A stretch of 6,393 nt of DNA, taken from contig JAUXHF010000119.1 in assembly GCA_030621685.1 (NCBI GenBank), positions 1-6,393 of the forward strand, in the 5' to 3' direction. Position numbers and translations under genes: made by a program. The first letter of the stretch is position 1; each line of letters opens with the position of its first letter. Below are positions 1-4,979 of the stretch, in pieces. The notes below the pieces were generated by a model. It ran no database searches and was not told where the DNA came from. It saw only the letters and a program-made list of their open reading frames with translations. Source of the stretch: Spirochaetota bacterium (lineage in GTDB: Bacteria > Spirochaetota > UBA12135 > COTS27).

Positions 1-85
1 AAACGCCAGCATCAATAAAACGCCAGCATCAATAAAACGCCAGCATCAATAAAACGCCAGCTTCAATAAAACGCCAGCATCGAGA
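1..85. repeat. 17-bp tandem repeat, five copies, truncated at the window edge
   Basis: Five head-to-tail copies of the unit aaacgccagcatcaata lie at 1-17, 18-34, 35-51, 52-68 and 69-85. The first three are identical. The fourth has one change (cat to ctt) and the fifth diverges at its last bases (cgaga). The array begins at the first base of the window, so its real length is unknown. The 17-bp period and the TAA in each unit argue against coding. It ends about 22 bases before the phosphatase ATG, so that gene's promoter must lie within or beyond the array. There are no unique spacers, so it is a minisatellite and not a CRISPR array. Confidence 0.95.
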
Positions 86-107
86 AACTAAGAAATTGAA
101 ACCTTTG

Positions 108-593
108 ATGACACAAGAGAATAAGCTAAAAAAAATACTCTTCGTCTGTATGGGGAATATATGCCGTTCGCCAATGGCCCATACTTTTATGGAAAAGCTT
201 ATCGCCGATAAAGGCTTAAGCCAGTCCTACCATATTGACTCAGCAGGGATGGGAAGCTGGCATGAAGGCCAGCCAGCCAATACTCGTATGCAAGAAACAG
301 CGGGAAAACATGGCTTAAGCATTAGGCATAAAGCACAAACTTTTAAAGCCTCTTTTGCCACCGAATTCGATTACATCTTCGCCATGGACCAATCAAACCT
401 TGAAGACATCCACAGAGTGGTCGGTGAAAAATCTACTGCCAAAATTATGCTTTTTCGAGTAGTAGATACCCAAAAAGACAGCGAAGAAGTACCCGATCCT
501 TTCTACGGCGCCGCCGGATTCGAAACCGTCTACACGCTTATAGAAAGAAACTGCCGTCTCTTATTGGCAGCCATCGCTACAAACAAACTGTAA
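108..593 (+). CDS. Low-molecular-weight protein tyrosine phosphatase
   Basis: This is a cytoplasmic cysteine phosphatase that would remove phosphate from phosphotyrosine in proteins. The P-loop signature reads CMGNICRS near the N-terminus, with the nucleophilic Cys at residue 14 and the phosphate-binding Arg at residue 20, counted from the ATG at 108. A second Cys inside the loop (residue 19) is the position that forms the protective disulfide in eukaryotic members. The family block SAGMGSWHEGQPA follows at about 45-57, MDQSNLEDI at about 93-101, and the general-acid loop PDPFYG at about 129-134, with Asp130 as the acid. At 161 residues it has the usual length for a complete single-domain enzyme. 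A TTG at 96 would add four residues. I prefer the ATG at 108, although neither start has a good Shine-Dalgarno site. The gene converges on def and stops 16 bases from its end. An arsenate reductase is less likely because the extra redox cysteine pair is absent. The substrate is unknown, and no kinase or polysaccharide gene is nearby to suggest one. Confidence 0.93.
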   Translation: MTQENKLKKILFVCMGNICRSPMAHTFMEKLIADKGLSQSYHIDSAGMGSWHEGQPANTRMQETAGKHGLSIRHKAQTFKASFATEFDYIFAMDQSNLEDIHRVVGEKSTAKIMLFRVVDTQKDSEEVPDPFYGAAGFETVYTLIERNCRLLLAAIATNKL

Positions 594-609
594 TTCTTTC
601 GGGAAAATA

Positions 610-1146
610 CTAACGTTTTACCACCGGTACAAGATTAATTAAAGCCTTACTGTACTCAAAATCTTGCATTTGCAAAACAAGCTGGTTGCGCTGCTCTTCG
701 GATATAAGCTTATCGATAATCAGCTTCCCATCTAAATGATCAATTTCATGCTGGAGGCATATAGCTGGCAATTCAGACTCTGTTAGCGTTCTCGGCTTGC
801 CATCTAGATCAAGATACTCTATCACAACAGTCTTCGATCTTTCAATTTCAATCTGCACATGCGGAATGGAAAGACAGCCCTCCTTGTAGGCAGCGTTCTT
901 TGCCGCAGATAGCTTGATAACCGGATTGATCAGAACGAAAGGTGCGTCATGATACTCGGGTATCTCACAAACAAAAAGCCGTTTCAAAACGCCCACCTGC
1001 ACGGCGGAGAGGCCAATACCGTTGGCATAATACATCGTCTCTATCATGTCTAGCGCCAGCATTCTAATTTCTTGGTCAACAACAGAAATCGGCTTACTCT
1101 TCATCCTCAACATAGGATTTCCCAGAGTAATAATATCTCGAATCAT
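610..1146 (-). CDS. def: Peptide deformylase
   Basis: This enzyme removes the N-formyl group from the initiator methionine of new proteins, acting at the ribosome with a bound metal ion (usually iron). All three family motifs are visible, counted from the ATG at 1146: GIGLSAVQ at about 43-50 (family GxGLAAxQ, with Ser for the first Ala), EGCLS at about 89-93 supplying the Cys91 ligand, and QHEIDH at about 132-137 supplying His133 and His137 as ligands and Glu134 as catalyst. The opening IRDIITLGNPMLR is typical of the family and supports the ATG at 1146. A TTG one codon earlier is possible. The length of 178 residues is normal. It is the last gene of a leftward cluster, starting 48 bases after the preceding gene's stop and lacking an obvious Shine-Dalgarno site. 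No methionyl-tRNA formyltransferase gene, a frequent partner, lies next to it. Confidence 0.96.
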   Translation of the reverse strand: MIRDIITLGNPMLRMKSKPISVVDQEIRMLALDMIETMYYANGIGLSAVQVGVLKRLFVCEIPEYHDAPFVLINPVIKLSAAKNAAYKEGCLSIPHVQIEIERSKTVVIEYLDLDGKPRTLTESELPAICLQHEIDHLDGKLIIDKLISEEQRNQLVLQMQDFEYSKALINLVPVVKR

Positions 1147-1194
1147 CAAGGTCTTGTAAAGTAAAGCAATTTCTATCTGCGAAATAACAAAAAA

Positions 1195-2337
1195 CTAAAC
1201 TTCATCAGCTATAGTTTTTCCATCTTTATCTTCACTAAATAAGCTAGCAATAGATTCATATAAAATTTTCATCTTTACCGAATTTTTATTGACTTCTTTG
1301 AAAGCATACTCATTTTCAAATACAATAACCATCTTTTTATTCAAACTCATGTCATAAAGATACAGCCTCGTATGGATAAATTCATGGGTCTCACTAAAAA
1401 GATGATCCCCTAATTTATGCTCGGCTTGCAATTGGCTAAGCTGCTCGTAATGGATGAACAAATCATTATTAACTTTTTCAAGATTAATGCCTTTCACATC
1501 AGAGATGAAATAAATTGATTCTTCAATCTTTTTCGCACAACGCTCTAAGAAAACAACTCCTTTTATAGCTAAAGAGGAAAAGAAATCTTTAATATCGCTC
1601 TCGGTAAGTTTAGGTTTTATCAGAGTTAGAAGCTTCTGAACGATAACTTCCTCCCCTTGCTCAAATTCAGCAGCTTCGGGCAAGTCTGCCGTGTTTAGGG
1701 CTTTTTTTCTTGCGGGAAATAAGTCTTGATAAAAAATTTTTGCAAAAAAACCTTCCATAATCTTTTCTACATTTTTATAATTGTACAGAGAAAATTCCAA
1801 CTTATAAACTATCAGCAGCCTGGGATTATTAGCATAGCTAACCTTTTGAAAGGCGTAGTTTTTAAGCGGCTTCTTAAGTATAGCTGAAAAAGACTTCTCA
1901 AGCAAAGCTTGGTGCTTCGTGAGCATGCTTTCTCGTTTATTCAGTTCTCTTAGCAACTTGTAGTTCATTATCAAACTGCTTTTCAGCTTAGTTTTTTCTG
2001 ATGCCTCCGCCCCTCCGTAAAGAATATTGAATTTTTTACGACTCATGTCAATTCCAAATATAAAAACCTCGGTTATTGGCAAGAAACGCAGAATTTTCTT
2101 TGCTTTGATAGCTATAGTAACAGATTTTTTTTTCCTAGACAAGTTAGAAAAAAGTTCTTTATGTGCAAAGTAGATAGGAAATAAAATGCTATACACTTTG
2201 TCTTTGTCTTGGTTGTTGATAACCTTTTCAAAAGAAGAGCGTGTGTAGGCTTTTTTGAAATTCCCGTAGGCCTGACCTAAGTTCTGTTTCAAGAATTCTT
2301 GAAACAGGCTATTTCTACTTTTTTCGTATAAAGACAT
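1195..2337 (-). CDS. Conserved-looking hypothetical protein, lysine-rich, 380 residues
   Basis: I do not recognise this protein. The ATG at 2337 is chosen because AGGGAG lies six bases before it. A TTG at 2355 would add six residues but would place that site inside the coding region. The sequence is soluble in character, with no signal peptide or membrane segment. The N-terminal two thirds is strongly basic, with a lysine cluster around 69-81 (SRKKKSVTIAIKAKK) followed by a likely beta strand (ITEVFIFGIDMS, about 88-99). A helical, charged stretch covers about 120-155, and an acidic linker (LPEAAEFEQGEE) about 219-230 appears to separate an N-terminal from a C-terminal domain. The C-terminal part alternates strand-like and helix-like segments, for example RLYLYDMSLNKKMVIVFENEY at about 324-344. 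No catalytic motif stands out. It sits between the acidic gene (63-base gap) and def (48-base gap) on the same strand, so co-transcription is likely. A structural or regulatory role is possible but unsupported. Confidence 0.8.
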   Translation of the reverse strand: MSLYEKSRNSLFQEFLKQNLGQAYGNFKKAYTRSSFEKVINNQDKDKVYSILFPIYFAHKELFSNLSRKKKSVTIAIKAKKILRFLPITEVFIFGIDMSRKKFNILYGGAEASEKTKLKSSLIMNYKLLRELNKRESMLTKHQALLEKSFSAILKKPLKNYAFQKVSYANNPRLLIVYKLEFSLYNYKNVEKIMEGFFAKIFYQDLFPARKKALNTADLPEAAEFEQGEEVIVQKLLTLIKPKLTESDIKDFFSSLAIKGVVFLERCAKKIEESIYFISDVKGINLEKVNNDLFIHYEQLSQLQAEHKLGDHLFSETHEFIHTRLYLYDMSLNKKMVIVFENEYAFKEVNKNSVKMKILYESIASLFSEDKDGKTIADEV

Positions 2338-2343
2338 GGGCGG

Positions 2344-2349
2344 CTCCCT
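2344..2349 (-). promoter_or_regulatory. Ribosome binding site deciding the start of the 380-residue protein
   Basis: Read on the minus strand the bases are AGGGAG, six bases before the ATG at 2337. This matches the anti-Shine-Dalgarno sequence well and favours that ATG over the TTG at 2355, which would put the site inside the gene. Confidence 0.75.
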
Positions 2350-2396
2350 AAGCAAGAAAAACTTAGCTAATAAATAAATTAAAAACCTAAAAACAG

Positions 2397-2409
2397 CATG
2401 CTAAGCATG
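2397..2409 (-). terminator. Small palindrome over a stop codon followed by T tracts (weak terminator or attenuator candidate)
   Basis: On the minus strand the bases CATGCT-T-AGCATG form a 13-base palindrome containing the TAG stop of the acidic gene. It is followed closely by TTTTT and, after three more bases, a second TTTTT. With a realistic loop the stem is only about four base pairs, so it is weak for a rho-independent terminator. It could partly uncouple expression of the acidic gene from the two genes downstream. Confidence 0.22.
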
Positions 2410-3318
2410 GGGTTCATCATCAGCGGCTTCGGCTTGGTTTAATGCTTGGATAATTTTAGAATATACAGCAAAATCAGCAGATTTCGCAAAAGCATCAATG
2501 CCCTCCTGCGGAAGGCTAGAAAGAAGTTTATCAAGGTGCTTGAAAAGCGAAACAAAAGCCTTGCTATGTAACAAAACATGCTCTAACTGAAAACTGCCAT
2601 CTTTCTTGCTAGCCTTATTATTGAGAGAACCCAAAATATTATCCAGCTCATTAGAGGAAAGATAAACTTTTTCTTCATCTTTTTCAAATAGAGGAGCATG
2701 ATCTTCTAATTCTTCTGCATCAGCGGAATCCATAACGCTTGAAGAAATATTTTTTTCAATACCTTCTCCTGCCAAAGGCATGGAGGAGTCGTTAGCTTCT
2801 TCGGAAATATCCTGCTCTATATTTTCTCCTAGCTCTAAGGAGCTATCTTCTTCAAAAGCGGGAGATGGCGATGTTTCTGTATTTTTTGTCAGCGCCGAAG
2901 ACTCCGCTGGCTCGGGTAACGTTTCTTCGGCGGGATTCTCTGCGCCTGGCTCTTCCATCGCAGCAATATCTTCCTGCAAAAGATTGGCCTCGTCAGTTTT
3001 TTCATCGGTTGTTATAACAGCAGCAGCGCTATCATTTTCTTGAAAAGCCTTTTCTAACGGCTCCGAATCTTCCACATTTCCGCCCGATAAGTCATCATCT
3101 AAACTAAGAACTTCTTTTTCCAAGGCCTGCTCCATGGGGGACGCAGCAGGCTTTGTTTCAGCAATGTCTTCAAGGCTTGCATCTATCGATATATCATCAA
3201 GCTCATTTGAGTTAAGAGAGATATCCATATTTTCAAGCTTATCTAATTCAAGAAGTTCAGGTTTCTCTAGATTTTTCACTTCTATCTCCTCTGTGTCATT
3301 ATTATTTTCCAAGCTCAT
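2401..3318 (-). CDS. Acidic low-complexity hypothetical protein with a short C-terminal helical domain
   Basis: I do not recognise a named family. From about residue 1 to 215 the 305-residue protein is dominated by Glu, Asp, Ser, Ala, Asn and Pro, with almost no aromatic residues, so it is probably disordered and has a very low isoelectric point. Two similar short motifs stand out: LNSNELDDI at about 35-43 and LSSNELDNIL at about 220-229. The second begins the only part that looks folded. A C-terminal segment, about 243-294, has hydrophobic periodicity (LEHVLLHSKAFVSLFKHLDKLL, then LPQEGIDAFAKSADF) consistent with three short helices. The motif resembles the LSQxEIDALL peptide at the N-terminus of flagellar switch proteins FliM and FliN/FliY, but no other part matches them. 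From memory, this C-terminal arrangement recalls spirochaetal proteins. There is no signal peptide or membrane segment. It is the first gene of the leftward cluster, with a clear ribosome binding site. A scaffold or partner-binding role is inference. Confidence 0.78.
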   Translation of the reverse strand: MSLENNNDTEEIEVKNLEKPELLELDKLENMDISLNSNELDDISIDASLEDIAETKPAASPMEQALEKEVLSLDDDLSGGNVEDSEPLEKAFQENDSAAAVITTDEKTDEANLLQEDIAAMEEPGAENPAEETLPEPAESSALTKNTETSPSPAFEEDSSLELGENIEQDISEEANDSSMPLAGEGIEKNISSSVMDSADAEELEDHAPLFEKDEEKVYLSSNELDNILGSLNNKASKKDGSFQLEHVLLHSKAFVSLFKHLDKLLSSLPQEGIDAFAKSADFAVYSKIIQALNQAEAADDEPHA

Positions 3319-3614
3319 ACATCCTCTATTAGTTTTGAAATTCTAAAAATGCCCAAGCTATTTCAGGCTATTTCAAACTATTGATTACCCTTTCAGTTTC
3401 TTTGTTTATCTTTATAAATAAATATAAATTTTTATACACCTTTTTATATACAAAAATTTACTTATACCTTAACTCATGGCTTATACGTTTATTTATATAT
3501 TTTATTATATGATAAAAAAACTTCAAAGGAGCTTTCTAATAACGGCATATGGCGCTTTATTTCTTAATTTTTAACTGTTTTTTGAGAAAACATGTCTTAG
3601 ACATCCCATTGATA
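3319..3614 (-). promoter_or_regulatory. AT-rich intergenic region, probable promoter region of the leftward cluster
   Basis: This 296-base gap separates the end of menC from the start of the acidic protein gene, both read leftward. Bases of about 3400-3520 are almost wholly A and T, with several minus-strand TATAAA-like hexamers (for example at 3411-3416 and 3431-3436). None is paired with a convincing -35 box, so I do not fix a start site. A 10-base direct repeat, gctatttca plus one base, lies at 3357-3366 and 3367-3376. Near menC there are small inverted repeats, with arms 3576-3581/3587-3592 and 3592-3597/3599-3604, neither followed by a minus-strand T run. A run of seven T on the minus strand (3514-3520) follows only a four-base-pair stem. 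I see no gene here. Confidence 0.4.
3322..3327 (-). promoter_or_regulatory. Ribosome binding site of the acidic protein gene
   Basis: On the minus strand AGAGGA lies three bases before the ATG at 3318 (core GAGG, four bases away). It is close to the start codon but a good match, and it supports this start and real translation of an otherwise low-complexity reading frame. Confidence 0.65.
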
Positions 3615-4691
3615 CTAGATACAAAAAAAAAGTTTAGCCTGCTCCCTATAAAGTGGCGTTTCAAAATTATACTTCCTTTCAAAAAGATCGCCAGTTCCCA
3701 GCCCCTGTACAGACAAGGCGGTTTCTTTAAATTTATTATGGCGCATCATAATGTAGGTCCATTGGCTAATAATGCTTAAGCCATGATTGCTCTCTAAAGC
3801 AGAGGTTATCCACCAGGCAATGCCCCGCTCGTGAGCCGATTTAATCCAAGAAAATGTTTCTTCGAAGCCGCCTAGCATGGAGGGTTTTAATACAAGATAC
3901 TTAGGTTTCAAGTATTCTAAAACGTCTGCTTTTTTAGTATCGGAAAAATAGCCATTGGCAAGCTGCTCATCTAAGGCCACCGGTATGGGGCTATCGGCAA
4001 TAAGATGCTTAAGCTCTTTCAGCTCATCGGCAGTCGTGGCTACCGCTAAGGGCTGCTCTATCGAGTGAATATCAAAGTGCTGCAGCGCATGCAAATTTTT
4101 AATGGCCATCGGATAGTTCAAAAAGGCGCCGTTAGCATCTAATCGGAGGGTGATGCCCGGATGATGCTTCTGAAGCCAGCTAAACAAAAATTCCTCTTTC
4201 TCCGCAGAAACGCCCACTTTCATCTTCAGGGTATGGAAACCTTCATCAATAAGCTGCTGGGCATGATCGCGCATCTTGCCCAGCGAGCTGCTCCATAAAA
4301 GACCGTTAATTTCTAAAAAATCAAGATTTCTCGTAAAGTCTGACGGAAACATTCCTTTCGAAATATCTGTTTTCAAGGCCAGCATCGCACTTTCATAGGC
4401 AAAACGCAACGATGGATATTCCATTAAGGCCAAATCCATTTCCTCACTCGGCAAATTTATATTTTCAACAATCCAGTCTTTCTTCTTAAGATACTCGGCA
4501 TCAGAGAATTTTTTTTTCTCATAACTTATGCCTTTAAGCGCTGCTGCCTCGCCAAACACCGTATTGCCCAATTCATCTTGCAGCGTAAGGTAGCTAACAG
4601 TACGCTCTCTTAGCACTCCACGAGAAGTCCTAACTGGTTTTTTGAACTTTAGTACGTGGTCTTCAAATTTCGCTAATAAATTTTCTTTCAT
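3615..4691 (-). CDS. menC: o-Succinylbenzoate synthase-like enolase-superfamily enzyme
   Basis: The predicted reaction is dehydration of SHCHC (2-succinyl-6-hydroxy-2,4-cyclohexadiene-1-carboxylate) to o-succinylbenzoate in menaquinone synthesis, in the cytoplasm with Mg2+. The protein has 358 residues, normal for the family. The N-terminal capping domain opens with FKKPVRTSRGVL at about 16-27. The barrel carries the superfamily residues in order: KMK at 156-158 (the KxK base motif), RLDANGAF with metal ligand Asp185, SIEQPL with Glu212, ALDEQL with Asp241, and LVLKPSMLGG with the second base Lys269. TSALESNHGL at about 296-305 and QGLGTGDLFE at about 329-338 resemble MenC more than dipeptide epimerases, which usually carry an Asp-x-Asp substrate motif near the end. 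Because OSBS and N-acylamino acid racemase or epimerase activities overlap in this superfamily, the exact substrate is less certain than the fold. No other men gene is in the window. The ATG at 4691 lacks a clear Shine-Dalgarno site. It is divergent from pheA across a 288-base gap. Confidence 0.85.
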   Translation of the reverse strand: MKENLLAKFEDHVLKFKKPVRTSRGVLRERTVSYLTLQDELGNTVFGEAAALKGISYEKKKFSDAEYLKKKDWIVENINLPSEEMDLALMEYPSLRFAYESAMLALKTDISKGMFPSDFTRNLDFLEINGLLWSSSLGKMRDHAQQLIDEGFHTLKMKVGVSAEKEEFLFSWLQKHHPGITLRLDANGAFLNYPMAIKNLHALQHFDIHSIEQPLAVATTADELKELKHLIADSPIPVALDEQLANGYFSDTKKADVLEYLKPKYLVLKPSMLGGFEETFSWIKSAHERGIAWWITSALESNHGLSIISQWTYIMMRHNKFKETALSVQGLGTGDLFERKYNFETPLYREQAKLFFCI

Positions 4692-4808
4692 GTGCTATGT
4701 AACAATTACCATTTTTTTTAAATTAAATGGATTTATAAGAGGATATCAAGATCGCCATTTCAAAACAGTATATAATTATTAGGAAAAATTTGTAGTACAA
4801 TACCGTAG

Positions 4809-4854
4809 CCCCTGCAGATATTTGTAACCCCGCAACCCCTGCAGATGCTTGTAA
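4809..4854. repeat. Two copies of a 27-bp-period direct repeat with a CTGCAG core
   Basis: The 19-base segment cccctgcagatatttgtaa (4809-4827) recurs as cccctgcagatgcttgtaa (4836-4854), with two mismatches and a start-to-start distance of 27 bases. The core CTGCAG is a palindrome. The G+C-rich copies stand out in an A+T-rich region. They could be paired protein-binding sites or a short remnant of a minisatellite like those at the window ends. Confidence 0.8.
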
Positions 4855-4880
4855 AAATATTATATTTTATGATTATACTC

Positions 4881-4886
4881 TATAAT
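4881..4886 (+). promoter_or_regulatory. Candidate -10 box of the pheA promoter
   Basis: The bases are a perfect TATAAT, 94 bases before the pheA ATG, reading toward it. At 17-18 bases upstream the sequence (tattat) is not a good -35 box and there is no extended -10 TG, so the promoter may be weak or activator-dependent. Transcription would start at about 4892, within the palindrome that follows. Confidence 0.4.
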
Positions 4887-4887
4887 G

Positions 4888-4916
4888 ATGGCTTATAAAA
4901 CCGTTATATAAGCCAT
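4888..4916 (+). promoter_or_regulatory. Ten-base-arm inverted repeat just after the pheA -10 box (operator or leader hairpin)
   Basis: The arms atggcttata (4888-4897) and tataagccat (4907-4916) are perfect reverse complements around a nine-base centre (aaaccgtta). The repeat begins one base after TATAAT and would cover the expected transcription start, the usual place for a repressor operator. As RNA it could only partly form, because transcription would begin inside the left arm. No adjacent T run is present on either strand, so a terminator is unlikely. It does not match the TrpR operator as I remember it. Confidence 0.5.
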
Positions 4917-4979
4917 GCACCATTAAATTTTTATTCAAGGAAAACTGCTCTTCACTTAAAGAAACACAGAAACCACAAC

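Larger units (their letters stand above)
4692..4979. promoter_or_regulatory. Divergent menC/pheA intergenic control region
   Basis: This 288-base gap lies between two divergently read genes, so it must carry promoters for both strands. It holds a TATAAT at 4771-4776 with no convincing -35 box (its complementary side, ATTATA, could serve menC), a pair of 27-bp repeats at 4809-4854, a second TATAAT at 4881-4886 and a palindrome at 4888-4916. The last 60 bases before pheA are an unstructured leader without a Shine-Dalgarno site near the ATG. I find no gene of useful length here. Confidence 0.55.

Noticed and set aside
108..593. Thioredoxin-coupled arsenate reductase (ArsC)
   Set aside because: The fold and P-loop are shared, but the additional redox cysteine pair of that family is missing, and the only other Cys is near the C-terminus. 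No ars gene is nearby.
593..612. Bidirectional terminator between the convergent phosphatase and deformylase genes
   Set aside because: The 16-base gap shows no inverted repeat with flanking T and A runs.
2780..3043. Open frame on the + strand opposite the acidic protein gene, Ser/Ala-rich
   Set aside because: Its Ser-rich product is what the complement of Glu/Asp/Ser-rich codons gives, and the opposite strand has a gene with a good ribosome binding site. It is a shadow frame.
3134..3346. Second + strand open frame opposite the start of the acidic gene
   Set aside because: Same composition artefact, with a Ser/Phe-rich product and no Shine-Dalgarno support.
3549..3779. + strand open frame of 76 codons overlapping the end of menC, with AAAGGAG upstream
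   Set aside because: The AAAGGAG lies about 17 bases before the ATG, too far to serve it, and most of the frame is antisense to well-conserved menC sequence.
4885..4911. Short leader peptide (MMAYKTVI) before pheA as a phenylalanine attenuator
   Set aside because: It contains no Phe codon, begins inside the TATAAT box, and no terminator hairpin with a T run follows.
4888..4933. Rho-independent terminator from the palindrome plus the T run at 4929-4933
   Set aside because: Twelve bases separate the stem from the T run, and the stem is A/T-rich, so it does not fit an intrinsic terminator.
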